NCBI RefSeq assembly: GCF_003130795.1
Contig: NZ_CP029352.1
Span: 1,287,903-1,351,902 of the forward strand
From: Azospirillum thermophilum
Lineage (GTDB): Bacteria; Pseudomonadota; Alphaproteobacteria; Azospirillales; Azospirillaceae
DNA length: 64,000 bases
Direction: 5' to 3'
Positions 31,488-41,208 of this stretch are shown here, piece by piece; position 1 is the stretch's first letter, and every line of letters begins with the position of its first letter. The notes under the pieces were generated by a model that saw nothing but the letters and a program-made list of their open reading frames with translations, ran no database searches and had not been told where the DNA came from. A program made the position numbers and the translations under genes.

Positions 31488-33833
31488 TTAGAACCTGGTT
31501 CCGAAGCTGAAGCGGAAGAGCTCTTTCTTGTCGTAGTTCTCCTTGCGGAGCGGGATCGCCAGGTCGAGCCGGATCGGCCCGAACGGCGACTTCCACGACA
31601 GGCCCGTGCCGACCGACACGCGGATGGTTTCGTCCGTACGCACGTTCGGGTCGCTGATGTCGACCTTGCCGAGCGTGCCGACGTCCGAGAAGGCATGGCC
31701 GAGCAGCCCGAACTCTTCCGGAAGACCCAGCGGGAAGCTCATCTCGACCGAGCCGCGGGCATAGCGAGTGCCGCCCAGGGCATCGCCGGTGCTCACGTCG
31801 CGCGGGCCGATACCGGCCGTGTTGAAGCCGCGCAGCGTGTCGCCGCCGATGAAGAAGCGGTCGGCCAGCGAGACCTTCTGGCCGAGGCCGACGATGTAGC
31901 CGACCTCGCCCGTGGTGCTCAGCACCCACTGGTCGTCGCCGAGCGGAACATAGTAGCCGGCGGTCAGACGGTTGCGCAGGAAGCGGACCGACCCGCCGAG
32001 ACCGGCGATGTCGTTGGTCAACCGGACGAAATAGCCGTCGGTCGGCGTCAGCTTGCTGTTGCGCGCGTCGTAGGTCAGCTCCTGGCCGATCAGCGAGGTC
32101 AGGCGCTCGCCCTTCTGCTCCTTCACGTATTTCGAGGCGGTGGAGGGCACCTCCTCGATCAGCGTGTCCTGGAGCTGGTAGTAGACGCGCTGGCGCAGCC
32201 GCTCGGTCAGCGGATAGCCGAGGCGCAGCGCGAAGCCCGTGTTCTTCTCGTTGAACGAGCTCTCGTCCTGATAGTTGCGGCGGACGCGGAAGATGTCCGC
32301 ACCGGCCGACAGGTCGCGGTCGAGGAAGTAGGGCTCGGTGAAGGAGATGTCGTATTCCTGGCGGCGGCCGGACACGGTGGCGCCGAAGCGCAGGTCCTGG
32401 CCCTTGCCGAGCAGGTTGCGCTCGCGGATCGAGAAGTCGGCCAGCGGACCGTCGGAGGTCGAGAAACCGGCACCGATGGCGATTTCACCGGTGGACTGCT
32501 CCGTCACCTCGACATTCACCACGGTGCGGTCGGGCACCGCCGACTCGGCGGTGGTGATGTTCACCCGCTCGAAGTAGCCGAGGTCCTTGATGCGCTGCTC
32601 CGACCGCTTCAGCTTGGTGCTGTTGAAGGGGTCGCCCTCCGCCAGCAGCAGCTCGCGACGCACCACCTTGTCCAGGGTGCGGACGTTGCCGGTGATGTCG
32701 ATGCGGTCGACGAAGACGCGCGGTCCCTCGTTGATCTCGTAGGTGATGTCGATGGTGTGGGTTTCACGGTTGCGGTTGATCCGCGGCCGGATGTCCACGA
32801 AGGCGTACTGCAGGTCGCCGACCGCGTTGGTCAGCTTGGTGATGGTGTTCTCCACCTCCTGCGCGTTGTACCAGTCCCCCTCGCGGGTGGTCATGATGTC
32901 GTTCAGCGTCGCCGGATCGAGCTGCTTCAACGTGGTGTTGATGTCGATCTTGCCGAACTGGTAGCGCTCGCCTTCCTCGATCGTGAAGGTGATGTAGAAG
33001 GCGTCGCGTTCCGGCGTCAGCTCGGCGACCGAGGAGACGACGCGGAAGTCGGCGTAGCCTTCCTTCAGGTAGAAGCGGCGCAGCAGGTCCCGGTCGTAGT
33101 TCAGCCGGTCGGGATCATAGTTGTCGTCGGACGTCAGGAAGCGCCACCAGGCCGATTCCTTCGTCTGGATGTTCTCGCGCAGGGTCCCGTCCGAGAACTT
33201 CTCGTTGCCGACGAAGTTGATGGCGCGCACGCCGGTGCGCGGCCCCTCGTTGATCTCGAACACCAGGTCGACGCGGTTCTGGTCGAGCTGGATGATCTTC
33301 GGCTCGACGGTCGCGGCGAAGCGGCCCTGGCGGCGATAGATCTCCTGGATGCGCTGGACGTCGCTCTGCACGCGGGTGCGGGTGTAGACGACTCGCGGGC
33401 GAAGCTGGATTTCCTTCTCCAGGTTCTCCTTGTCGATCCGCCGGTTCCCCTCGAACGCGATGCGGTTGATGATCGGGTTCTCGGCAACCTGGACCACCAG
33501 CACGTCGCCGTCGCGGCGGAGCTGCACGTCGGCGAACAGGCCGGTGTTGAACAGCGCCTTCAGGGAGCGGTCGACGCGGTCGGGGTCGAACGGATCGCCG
33601 GGCTGGATGGCGAGGTAGGAGCGCACGGTCGTGGGCTCGATTCGCTGCGTCCCTTCGACCCGGATGTCCCGGACCGTGCCGCCCGAGAAGACCTGGGCGA
33701 CCAGCGTGCCATTCTGCCGCAGGGGTTCGGCCCCCGCTGGCGACCCATTCACCTGCGCGAAAGCAAGCGAAACCGTCGTCATGGCGCAGCCGGCCAACAG
33801 GCCAGCCGCCAGAACCTTGCTCGACACCGGCAA
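31488..33833 (-). CDS. bamA: Outer-membrane protein assembly factor BamA
   Basis: Essential core of the BAM complex that inserts beta-barrel proteins. The 781-residue protein has a signal peptide (ending VSLAFAQV), five POTRA domains beginning at VRDIRVEGTQRIEPTTVRSYL, and a C-terminal 16-strand barrel. The barrel includes the lid-lock VRGF-equivalent FIGGDTLRGFNTAGIGPRD and a terminal aromatic signature (RFSFGTRF). It follows rseP by 27 bp. The rseP-bamA-ompH order is conserved in proteobacteria. Confidence 0.97.
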   Translation of the reverse strand: MPVSSKVLAAGLLAGCAMTTVSLAFAQVNGSPAGAEPLRQNGTLVAQVFSGGTVRDIRVEGTQRIEPTTVRSYLAIQPGDPFDPDRVDRSLKALFNTGLFADVQLRRDGDVLVVQVAENPIINRIAFEGNRRIDKENLEKEIQLRPRVVYTRTRVQSDVQRIQEIYRRQGRFAATVEPKIIQLDQNRVDLVFEINEGPRTGVRAINFVGNEKFSDGTLRENIQTKESAWWRFLTSDDNYDPDRLNYDRDLLRRFYLKEGYADFRVVSSVAELTPERDAFYITFTIEEGERYQFGKIDINTTLKQLDPATLNDIMTTREGDWYNAQEVENTITKLTNAVGDLQYAFVDIRPRINRNRETHTIDITYEINEGPRVFVDRIDITGNVRTLDKVVRRELLLAEGDPFNSTKLKRSEQRIKDLGYFERVNITTAESAVPDRTVVNVEVTEQSTGEIAIGAGFSTSDGPLADFSIRERNLLGKGQDLRFGATVSGRRQEYDISFTEPYFLDRDLSAGADIFRVRRNYQDESSFNEKNTGFALRLGYPLTERLRQRVYYQLQDTLIEEVPSTASKYVKEQKGERLTSLIGQELTYDARNSKLTPTDGYFVRLTNDIAGLGGSVRFLRNRLTAGYYVPLGDDQWVLSTTGEVGYIVGLGQKVSLADRFFIGGDTLRGFNTAGIGPRDVSTGDALGGTRYARGSVEMSFPLGLPEEFGLLGHAFSDVGTLGKVDISDPNVRTDETIRVSVGTGLSWKSPFGPIRLDLAIPLRKENYDKKELFRFSFGTRF

Positions 33834-33860
33834 ATCACGCTCCCTGGCAAGGGGCTGGGG

Positions 33861-34993
33861 TCAGGACACCAGTCCCCGGAAGAAATCGACCACGCGAAGT
33901 TGCACGAGATCGTTCCACGTGGCGAAAACCATGAGCGTTAATACCAAAGCCAGACCGATGCGGAAACCGTATTCTTGCGCTCTCGGTCCAAGGGACGGCC
34001 GAGGATGCCTTCGATGGCGTAGAAAAGGAGGTGGCCGCCATCGAGAAGGGGTACCGGGAAGAGGTTGATCATACCCAGATTGACCGAGAGGAAGGTCATG
34101 AACCACACCAGCGGGTACCAGCCGCTCTGCGCGACCTCGCCGGACATCTGCGCGATGCGCAGCGGCCCGCCCAGTTCCTCGGTCCCGCGCGACCCCTCGA
34201 CCATCTGGCCGAGCGCCACGAAGGTGCCGGAGACCATGCCTGCGACTTCGCGCCCCGCCTGCCAGAAGGCCGTCAGCGGGTCGTGGCGCTTCATTTCGGC
34301 GCCGCCGCGCATGATGCCGAGCTGTCCGATTCGGTGCGTGTTGCCGAATCGGTCGGTCACCTCGCGGGCGTCCGGCGTCACGGTCAGGGCCTGGCGGCGG
34401 CCGTCGCGCTCCACGACGACCTCCATCGTCTCGCCCGGCTTGATCGAGACGATCTGGCGGATTTCCTCGAAGCGCTGGATGCCGGCGCCATCGATCGACA
34501 GGATCACGTCGCCCGGCTGCAGCCCGCCGCGTTCGGCGGCGCTGCCCGGCTGCACGCCGCCGACGTCCGGCGGCGTGAAGGACTGGCCGGCGGTGGCGAA
34601 CAGGACGGTCAGGACGACGATGGAGAAGACGAAGTTGGCGATCGGACCGGCGGCCACCACGGCAGCCCGCTGTCCGAGCCGCTTGTGGTGGAACGACACC
34701 GCCTGCTCTTCGCGCGTCATGGTCTGCAGGCCGGCGCCCGGCGTGCTGGCCGGATCGGCGTCGCCGAACATCTTGACGTAGCCGCCCAGCGGAATGGCGC
34801 TGAACTTCCAGCGGGTGCCGGCCCGGTCGGTGACGCCGAACAGCTCCGGCCCGAACCCGATGGAGAACACCTCGATCCGCACGCCGTTGCGGCGCGCGAC
34901 CAGGTAATGGCCGAGCTCGTGCACGAAGACGAGCACGGTCAGGACGAGGAGAAACGCGAGAACCGAGGTCCAGAAACCGCCGATGACGTCCAT
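33861..34993 (-). pseudogene. rseP: RseP site-2 protease, apparent frameshift near the C-terminus
   Basis: A membrane zinc protease that cleaves the anti-sigma factor RseA-type substrates. From ATG 34993 the metal site VHELGHYLVARR, a PDZ domain (GGVQPGSAAERGGLQPGDVILSIDG) and the second metal ligand region NLFPVPLLDGGHLLFY are intact. After IEGILGRPL the frame ends in DRERKNTVSASVWLWY. The neighbouring frame gives the normal tail GPRAQEYGFRIGLALVLTLMVF to 33861. One added base at about 33987-33992 repairs it, for about 376 residues. RseP is usually essential, so a sequencing deletion is the likely cause. The gene lies between dxr and bamA. Confidence 0.88.
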
Positions 34994-35015
34994 AAGGCCC
35001 TTCGACTCGACCGGG

Positions 35016-36212
35016 TCAGCGACCGCCCAGGCCGTGGACGAACCGGGCCGCTTCCCGGCGGGCTTCGGCGTCGACGTCCCGCACCGCCGAGAGCTCGCTC
35101 AGCGGTCGATTGGGCAGCGCCGTCAACGTTCCCTCGACAACGCGTTCGATGTCGAGGAAGCCGATCCGGCGGTCGAGAAACGCCTGGACGGCCACCTCGT
35201 TGGCGGCACTGAGAATAGTAGGGGCGCCACCCCCGCTTTGCAAGGCGGCCCGGGCCAGCCGCAAGGCCGGGAAACGCTGGGGATCCGGCGCCTCGAAGGT
35301 CAGCGTCGCCGCCTTGACCAGATCAAGCCGTTCGGCCGGTGTCGCGATGCGCTCCGGCCAGCCCAGCGCGTAGGCGATCGGCGTGCGCATGTCCGGCGTG
35401 CCGAGCTGCGCCAGGACCGACCCGTCGACATATTCGACCAGCGAGTGGATCACCGACTGCGGATGGACCAGCACGTCGATGCGCTCCTCCGGGATGCCGA
35501 ACAGGAAATGCGCCTCGATGACCTCCAGCCCCTTGTTCATCATGGTGGCGCTGTCGATCGAGATCTTGGTGCCCATGTCCCAGGTCGGGTGGGCGACCGC
35601 CTGCTCCGGAGTCGCCGTCGCCATGAAGGCGCGGTCCCTGGTGCGGAACGGCCCGCCGGACGCGGTCAGGATCAGGCGCGCCACGCTGGCGGCCCGCTCG
35701 AAGTCGAAGACCTGGTAGATGGCGGAATGCTCGCTGTCGACCGGCAGCAGCGTGGCGCCGTGCCGGCGCACCTCCTCCATCATCAGGGCGCCGGCGCAGA
35801 CCAGCACCTCCTTGTTGGCGAAGGCGACGCGGGCGCCGCGCTGGATGGCGGCCAGCGTCGGCTCCAGCCCGGCGGCCCCCACGATGGCGGCCATCACCCA
35901 GTCGGCGGGCCGGCGGGCGGCGTCGACCACCGCGTCCATGCCGGCCGCCACCTCGATGCCGGTGCCGGCCAGCCGCTGGCGCAGTTCGCCGTACCCTCCG
36001 GGATCGGCCAGCACCACCAGGCGGGGCCGCAACTGCAGCGCCTGCTCGGCCAGCAGTGCCACGTTGCGGTTGGCGGTCAGCGCCTCGACCTCGTAGAGCT
36101 CCGGGTTGCGGGCGATCAGGTCCACCGTCTGCGTGCCGACCGAGCCCGTGGAGCCCAGGATCGTCACCCGGCGCCGGTTGCCGGCTGCCGGCGTCTCGCG
36201 CGTCACCACCAT
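35016..36212 (-). CDS. dxr: 1-deoxy-D-xylulose-5-phosphate reductoisomerase
   Basis: Second step of the MEP isoprenoid pathway (DXP to MEP, NADPH-dependent). The 398-residue protein (ATG 36212) has the nucleotide-binding start [19 protein letters not shown]. The metal-site region is [14 protein letters not shown] and LTASGGPFR, and the central block is [23 protein letters not shown]. It overlaps cdsA by 10 nt and precedes rseP by 22 bp, in an order widely conserved in proteobacteria. Its product feeds UppS substrates encoded two genes upstream. Confidence 0.97.
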   Translation of the reverse strand: MVVTRETPAAGNRRRVTILGSTGSVGTQTVDLIARNPELYEVEALTANRNVALLAEQALQLRPRLVVLADPGGYGELRQRLAGTGIEVAAGMDAVVDAARRPADWVMAAIVGAAGLEPTLAAIQRGARVAFANKEVLVCAGALMMEEVRRHGATLLPVDSEHSAIYQVFDFERAASVARLILTASGGPFRTRDRAFMATATPEQAVAHPTWDMGTKISIDSATMMNKGLEVIEAHFLFGIPEERIDVLVHPQSVIHSLVEYVDGSVLAQLGTPDMRTPIAYALGWPERIATPAERLDLVKAATLTFEAPDPQRFPALRLARAALQSGGGAPTILSAANEVAVQAFLDRRIGFLDIERVVEGTLTALPNRPLSELSAVRDVDAEARREAARFVHGLGGR

Positions 36213-37051
36213 GATACTGCCGTTCCGATGGTCGCGTGAAACAGGGCGAGCACCGGGGCGGCGACCAGAAGCCCGTCGATGCGGTCCAGGATGCCGCCAT
36301 GCCCCGGGATGAGGTGGCCGCTGTCCTTGATGTCGTAGCGGCGCTTGACCGCCGATTCGAAGAGATCCCCCGCCTGCGCGACCACCGCCGACATTGCCGC
36401 CACCAAGAGGGCGAGCAGCGGCTGCGCCGCTCCGGCGACCTCGGCGACGGCCCAGCCGGCGAGGCCGGCGCTGACCATGCCGCCGATCAGCCCGGCCCAG
36501 GTCTTCTTGGGGCTGATGCGCGGCGCCAGCTTCGGCCCGCCGATGCTGCGGCCGGCGGCATAGGCGCCGATGTCCGTCGCCCAGACCGCCAGCATCGCGT
36601 AGAGGAAGAGGGCCAGCCCGTCGTCCGGCCGGTCCCGCAGCCAGTCGAGCCCGATGAGGCCGAGCGAGACGTAGAAGACGCCGATGCCGAGCAGCGTGCG
36701 GTCGCGGCCACCGCCGGCCAGCGCGACGACGAGGATGAAGAGGGCGGCGACACCGACCGCCGCACCGGCCCCGAGGGCGATCAGCGTGACCAGTGAGGCG
36801 ACGACCCCGGCCCCGGAAGACAGCAGGGCGGCGGAGCGGCGGGTGCTCGGCACCAGATTGACCCATTCGGCGACGGCCAGGAGGGCAGCCGCCACCAGCA
36901 GGGCGCGCAGGACCCAGCCGCCGGCCCAGACGGCCGCCAGCACCACCGGCGCCATCACCAGCGCCGACAGAACGCGGAGTTTCAGGTCGCCGGCCTTACC
37001 GGCTGGCTGTGGTGGCGCCGAAGCGGCGTTCCCGTCGGTGGAACTCTTCAA
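36203..37051 (-). CDS. cdsA: Phosphatidate cytidylyltransferase, TTG start
   Basis: Makes CDP-diacylglycerol for phospholipid synthesis. I choose TTG 37051 (282 residues) because GGAGG lies 6-7 nt upstream and no ATG or GTG is available without running deep into uppS. Multiple membrane helices are followed by the signature [29 protein letters not shown], with the metal-binding DRID. The 56-nt overlap with the uppS 3' end is large and suggests translational coupling. It lies between uppS and dxr as usual. Confidence 0.94.
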   Translation of the reverse strand: MKSSTDGNAASAPPQPAGKAGDLKLRVLSALVMAPVVLAAVWAGGWVLRALLVAAALLAVAEWVNLVPSTRRSAALLSSGAGVVASLVTLIALGAGAAVGVAALFILVVALAGGGRDRTLLGIGVFYVSLGLIGLDWLRDRPDDGLALFLYAMLAVWATDIGAYAAGRSIGGPKLAPRISPKKTWAGLIGGMVSAGLAGWAVAEVAGAAQPLLALLVAAMSAVVAQAGDLFESAVKRRYDIKDSGHLIPGHGGILDRIDGLLVAAPVLALFHATIGTAVSWW

Positions 37052-37748
37052 TCGCCGCCTCCAGGTCGCGCTTGGTGAAGTCCGGCCACAGCGTGTCGAC
37101 GAAGACCAGCTCGGCATAGGCTGCCTGCCACAGCAGGAAATTGCTGATCCGCTGTTCGCCGCTGGTCCGGATGATCAGGTCGGGGTCGGGGATGTCCGCG
37201 GTGTAGAGCCGGGCGGACAGGGCCGCCTCGTCGATCGCCGCGGGGTCGAGACGCCCAGCCGCCACCTCTTCCGCCAGACGCCGGGCGGCGGCGGCGATCT
37301 CCTGCCGCGAACCGTAGCTGAGCGCCACGACCAGCGTCATCACGCGGTTGCCGGCGGTCAGCTGCTCGGCATTGTCGATCAGGCGGATGATGTCGTCCGA
37401 CAGGCGGCTGCGGTCGCCGATCACCCTCAGGCGGACGCCGGCCTTGTGCAGCTCCGCGATCTCGCTGCGCAGGTAGAAGCGCAGGAGCGACATGAGGTCG
37501 GACACCTCCTCCTCCGGCCGCCGCCAGTTCTCCGAGGAGAAGCTGAAGATGGTCAGGTATCCGATGCCCAGTTCGCGCGCCGCCTCGACGGTGCGGCGGA
37601 CGGCATCCACCCCCTTCTTGTGGCCGGCGGTGCGCGGCAGGCCGCGCGCCTTGGCCCAGCGTCCGTTGCCGTCCATGATGACGGCGACGTGGGTGGGGGG
37701 CTCCAGGCCCTGGCCGTCCCGGGACAGGCTGTCTTCGGCGTCGCGCAT
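36996..37748 (-). CDS. uppS: Undecaprenyl diphosphate synthase (isoprenyl transferase)
   Basis: A cis-prenyltransferase that elongates FPP to the C55 lipid carrier for peptidoglycan and polysaccharides. The 250-residue protein has the pyrophosphate-binding signature VAVIMDGNGRWAKARGLPR, the FSSENWRRP block and the C-terminal DPDLIIRTSGEQRISNFLLWQAAYAEL. It begins 5 bp after the frr stop in the housekeeping run. Confidence 0.97.
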   Translation of the reverse strand: MRDAEDSLSRDGQGLEPPTHVAVIMDGNGRWAKARGLPRTAGHKKGVDAVRRTVEAARELGIGYLTIFSFSSENWRRPEEEVSDLMSLLRFYLRSEIAELHKAGVRLRVIGDRSRLSDDIIRLIDNAEQLTAGNRVMTLVVALSYGSRQEIAAAARRLAEEVAAGRLDPAAIDEAALSARLYTADIPDPDLIIRTSGEQRISNFLLWQAAYAELVFVDTLWPDFTKRDLEAAIEEFHRRERRFGATTASR

Positions 37749-37753
37749 CCGGA

Positions 37754-38311
37754 TCAGACCTGCATGATGTCCTTTTCTTTTTGCGCCAAGGTCTCGTCGA
37801 TCAGCTTGATGAACTGGTCGGTCAGGGCCTGGACCTTGTCGGCCTGGACCTTGTGCTCGTCCTGCGTGATCTCGCTGGCCTTCTCAGCCTTCTTCAGCGC
37901 ATCCATGCCGTCGCGACGGATGTTGCGGACGGCGACGCGGGTCTGCTCGGCGTACTTGTGGGCGACCTTGGCCAGCTCGGCCCGGCGCTCCTGCGTCAGG
38001 TCGGGCAGCGGCACGCGGATGACCTGCCCCTCGGTCTGCGGGTTCAGGCCCAGGCCGGCGTCGCGGATCGCCTTCTCGACGGCCTTGGTCATGCCGCGGT
38101 CCCACACCTGCACGGTGATGAGGCGGGGTTCCGGCACGCTGACCGTCGCCACCTCCTTCAGGTGCATGCGGCTGCCGTAGGCCTCCACCGACACCGGCTC
38201 CAGCAGGCTGGACGAGGCACGGCCGGTGCGCAGGCCGCTCAATTCCTTGCGAAACGACTCGAGCGCGCCTTCCATGCGGCGCTTCAGGTCAGCGATCTCG
38301 GGCGCAGCCAC
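37754..38311 (-). CDS. frr: Ribosome recycling factor
   Basis: Splits post-termination ribosomes together with EF-G. The 185-residue protein has the standard RRF length. It begins with a helical domain ([38 protein letters not shown]) and contains the second-domain motifs [13 protein letters not shown] and [18 protein letters not shown]. It starts 4 bp after pyrH, as in most proteobacteria. Confidence 0.97.
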   Translation of the reverse strand: MAAPEIADLKRRMEGALESFRKELSGLRTGRASSSLLEPVSVEAYGSRMHLKEVATVSVPEPRLITVQVWDRGMTKAVEKAIRDAGLGLNPQTEGQVIRVPLPDLTQERRAELAKVAHKYAEQTRVAVRNIRRDGMDALKKAEKASEITQDEHKVQADKVQALTDQFIKLIDETLAQKEKDIMQV

Positions 38312-38315
38312 GGGC

Positions 38316-39071
38316 CTACTCCCTTTCTTCCGTTATGATGGTGTACTTGCCACGCCCCTGCATCACTTCGGCGAAGGCGCCCGGGGTGTGTATCGAGAAA
38401 ACCAGGATAGGGATGTGATTCTCGCGCGCCAAGGCAATTGCGGAGGCGTCCATCACCTGCAGATCCTTCGACAGGACCTCCAGATAGGACAGCGTCTCGT
38501 AGCGCGTGGCGTCCTTCACCTTCTTCGGATCGGCGGTGTAGACGCCGTCCACCTGCGTGCCCTTCAGCAGGGCGTCGCACCCCATTTCCGAGGCGCGCAG
38601 CGCCGCGGCGGTGTCGGTGGTGAAGAAGGGGTTGCCGGTGCCGGCGGCGAAGATCACCACCCGGCCCTTTTCCATGTGACGGATGGCGCGGCGCCGGATG
38701 TAGGGCTCGCAGACCGAGGCCATCGGGATCGCCGACTGGACGCGGGTGCTGACGCCCATGCGCTCCAGCGCGCTCTGCATCGACAGGGCGTTCATCACGG
38801 TGGCGAGCATGCCGATATAGTCGGCCGACGCCCGCTCCATGCCGCCCGCGGCACCCTTGACGCCGCGGAAGATGTTCCCGCCGCCGATGACGAGGCTGAC
38901 CTGGACGCCCAGCTCGATCACCGCCTTGACCTCGCGGGCGACGCGGCCGACGACCTCGGGATCGAGGCCATAGTCGCGCTGGCCCATCAGGGCTTCACCC
39001 GACACCTTGAGCAGGACCCGCTTGTACCGGGTGCCGGTTTGGGGTTCGGGGGTGCCGGCGGTCTCGCCCAT
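38316..39071 (-). CDS. pyrH: UMP kinase
   Basis: Phosphorylates UMP to UDP for RNA, DNA and sugar-nucleotide synthesis. ATG 39071 is preferred (251 residues) because GGGAG lies 7 nt upstream; an in-frame ATG at 39098 adds a short non-conserved tail. Amino-acid-kinase motifs include [46 protein letters not shown] and [17 protein letters not shown]. It follows tsf, with an 11-bp hairpin in the gap. Confidence 0.97.
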   Translation of the reverse strand: MGETAGTPEPQTGTRYKRVLLKVSGEALMGQRDYGLDPEVVGRVAREVKAVIELGVQVSLVIGGGNIFRGVKGAAGGMERASADYIGMLATVMNALSMQSALERMGVSTRVQSAIPMASVCEPYIRRRAIRHMEKGRVVIFAAGTGNPFFTTDTAAALRASEMGCDALLKGTQVDGVYTADPKKVKDATRYETLSYLEVLSKDLQVMDASAIALARENHIPILVFSIHTPGAFAEVMQGRGKYTIITEERE

Positions 39072-39112
39072 GGGGATGCTCCCGTTCGGTTGGCGCAAGT
39101 GCGAAGGCAGGC

Positions 39113-39138
39113 ACGGGCCGGACTGCCGTCCGGCCCGT
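39113..39138 (-). terminator. Hairpin between tsf and pyrH
   Basis: ACGGGCCGGAC and GTCCGGCCCGT form a perfect 11-bp stem with a TGCC/GGCA tetraloop, 16 nt after the tsf stop. No U-tract follows, so it is more likely a partial terminator or RNA-processing/stability element that tunes pyrH relative to rpsB-tsf. Confidence 0.5.
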
Positions 39139-39154
39139 CGTCACGATCCTACGG

Positions 39155-40087
39155 TCAGCCCTGACCGCCGGCGGCCGCGGCCACCTCGGCGGCGAAGTCG
39201 GACTGCGCCTTCTCGATGCCCTCGCCGAGCGCGAAGCGGACGAAGCCCGTCACCTTGACCGGCGCGCCGATCTCCTTGGCGGCGTTCTCGACCACCTTGC
39301 GGACCTTGGTCTCGCCGTCGATGACGTAGGTCTGCTCCAGCAGGCAGACTTCCTCGTAGTACTTGCGGATGCGGCCTTCCACCATCTTCTCGATGATGTT
39401 CTCCGGCTTGCCGGAGGCGCGCGACTGCTCGATCAGCACGCTGCGCTCACGCTCCAGCGCCGAGGAATCGACGTCGGCGATGTCCAGCGCGTCCGGACGG
39501 GCGGCGGCGGTGTGCATGGCGATCTGCTTGCCGAGCTCGGTCAGCTTGGCGACATCGCCGGTCGACTCCAGGGCGACCAGCACGCCGATCTTGCCCAGAC
39601 CCGGCGCGATGGCCGAGTGGACGTAGCTGACGACGACGCCCGAGGAGACCTCCAGGCGGGCGGTACGGCGCAGGTTCATGTTCTCGCCGATGGTGGCGAT
39701 CAGGCTGGTCAGCTCGTCCTGGACGGTGTGCGAGGTGCCCGGATAGGCGGCCTGCTTCAGCACCTCGACCTCGCCGTTGCCGGTCAGCGCGATCTCGGCG
39801 ACCTTGGCGGCGAACGCCTGGAACTTGTCGTTGCGGGCGACGAAATCGGTCTCGGCGTTCACCTCGACGGCGGCACCGACGGTGCCCGAGGTGGCGACGG
39901 CGACGAGACCCTCGGCGGCGACGCGGCCCGACTTCTTGGCGGCGGCGGCGAGGCCCTTCTTGCGCAGCCAGTCGACCGCACCTTCCAGGTCGCCGCTGGT
40001 CTCGGCCAGAGCCTTCTTGCAGTCCATCATGCCCGCGCCGGTCTTCTCGCGCAGTTCCTTGACGAGCGAGGCGGTAATCTCGGCCAT
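39155..40087 (-). CDS. tsf: Translation elongation factor Ts
   Basis: The guanine-nucleotide exchange factor for EF-Tu. The 310-residue protein (ATG 40087) begins with the UBA-like domain [40 protein letters not shown] and contains the core signatures [14 protein letters not shown] and [14 protein letters not shown]. It lies 129 bp after rpsB, with a terminator-like attenuator in the gap. Confidence 0.98.
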   Translation of the reverse strand: MAEITASLVKELREKTGAGMMDCKKALAETSGDLEGAVDWLRKKGLAAAAKKSGRVAAEGLVAVATSGTVGAAVEVNAETDFVARNDKFQAFAAKVAEIALTGNGEVEVLKQAAYPGTSHTVQDELTSLIATIGENMNLRRTARLEVSSGVVVSYVHSAIAPGLGKIGVLVALESTGDVAKLTELGKQIAMHTAAARPDALDIADVDSSALERERSVLIEQSRASGKPENIIEKMVEGRIRKYYEEVCLLEQTYVIDGETKVRKVVENAAKEIGAPVKVTGFVRFALGEGIEKAQSDFAAEVAAAAGGQG

Positions 40088-40162
40088 GTTGCGCCCTCTT
40101 CTTTCCCAGCGATCCACAGCGGATCGGATTGACCAACAAAAAACCAGTGACTGGCAACTCAT

Positions 40163-40203
40163 AAAAAAGGCAGCCGGGCCAAAGGTGGTAAGGCCCGGCT
40201 GCC
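40163..40203 (-). terminator. Terminator/attenuator between rpsB and tsf
   Basis: GGCAGCCGGGCC and GGCCCGGCTGCC are perfect 12-bp arms (40169-40180, 40192-40203) around an 11-nt loop. On the minus strand six T follow directly (40163-40168). It is 14 nt past the rpsB stop. It should cut transcription partway, so tsf and downstream genes need read-through or a second promoter; similar rpsB-tsf attenuation is known in E. coli. Confidence 0.85.
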
Positions 40204-40216
40204 CTGGTGGCCGTTA

Positions 40217-40996
40217 TCAGGCCTGGGCGGCTTCGGTGCCTTCCTCTTCCGGCAGCTGCTCGGCCGGGGCGTCCTCACGGGCGCCGACGTCGATGCCGGC
40301 AGCGCTCATCTCGGCCTGCAGGCCGTCGAGCACGGCGCCGGTCATCAGCTCGCAGTACAGGTCGATGGCGCGCAGCGCGTCGTCGTTGCCGGGGATCGGG
40401 AAGGCCACGCCGTCCGGATCGGAGTTGCTGTCGAGGACGGCCACGACCGGGATGCCCAGCTTGTTGGCTTCCTTGACGGCGATCGACTCCTTGTTGGTGT
40501 CGATGATGAAGATGATGTCGGGCAGGCCGCCCATCTCCTTGATGCCGCCGAGCGCCCGCTCGAGCTTGTCGCGCTCGCGGGTCAGCTCCAGCACCTCGCG
40601 CTTGGTCAGGCCGGAGGTGTCGCCGCCCAGACGCTCCTCCATCTCGCGCAGGCGCTTGATGGACAGGGAGATCGTCTTCCAGTTGGTCAGCATGCCGCCG
40701 AGCCAGCGGTGGTTGACGAAGTACTGGCCGCACTTGCCGGCCGCGTCGGCGATCCGCTCCTGCGCCTGGCGCTTGGTGCCGACGAACAGCACGCGGCCAC
40801 CGCCGGCGACGACGTCGCGCACGGCCTGCAGGGCGCGGTGCAGAGCCGGGACGGTCTGCTCCAGATCGATGACATGCACGCCGTTGCGCACGCCGAAGAT
40901 GTACGACTGCATCTTCGGGTTCCAGCGACGGGTGTGGTGGCCGAAGTGGACGCCGGCTTCGAGCAGCTGGCGCATCGTGAAGGTCGGGATAGCCAT
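40217..40996 (-). CDS. rpsB: 30S ribosomal protein S2
   Basis: A small-subunit protein needed for S1 docking. The 259-residue protein from ATG 40996 begins [24 protein letters not shown] and has the S2 signatures [12 protein letters not shown] and [33 protein letters not shown]. An acidic C-terminal tail ([17 protein letters not shown]) extends past the E. coli protein. The upstream in-frame ATGs at 41050 and 41038 lie in the leader and lack conservation. Confidence 0.98.
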   Translation of the reverse strand: MAIPTFTMRQLLEAGVHFGHHTRRWNPKMQSYIFGVRNGVHVIDLEQTVPALHRALQAVRDVVAGGGRVLFVGTKRQAQERIADAAGKCGQYFVNHRWLGGMLTNWKTISLSIKRLREMEERLGGDTSGLTKREVLELTRERDKLERALGGIKEMGGLPDIIFIIDTNKESIAVKEANKLGIPVVAVLDSNSDPDGVAFPIPGNDDALRAIDLYCELMTGAVLDGLQAEMSAAGIDVGAREDAPAEQLPEEEGTEAAQA

Positions 40997-41118
40997 GGAA
41001 TAAGTCCTTGTTCCGGTTGCTCCGCCGCGGGCATTGTCCATGGGAATGGACACCGGATCGGGCCATCGGGGTCAAGCCGAGGGACCGCCAGCCCGCGTGA
41101 GGTTTTGACGACGGCGCT

Positions 41119-41147
41119 TACATAGCCCGCCGGACCGGCTTTGGCAA
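41119..41147 (-). promoter_or_regulatory. Promoter of rpsB
   Basis: On the minus strand TTGCCA (41142-41147) and TATGTA (41119-41124) are separated by exactly 17 bp. Transcription would start near 41112, leaving a GC-rich leader of about 115 nt before rpsB. This is long enough for autoregulation by S2, which is known in E. coli, though no conserved fold was checked. Confidence 0.65.
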
Positions 41148-41208
41148 CAGGGTTGGCGAGGGTTCCTGGCGCGCCCCGGCCGACGGGCGCCGCCTTGCCG
41201 CCGCGCCG

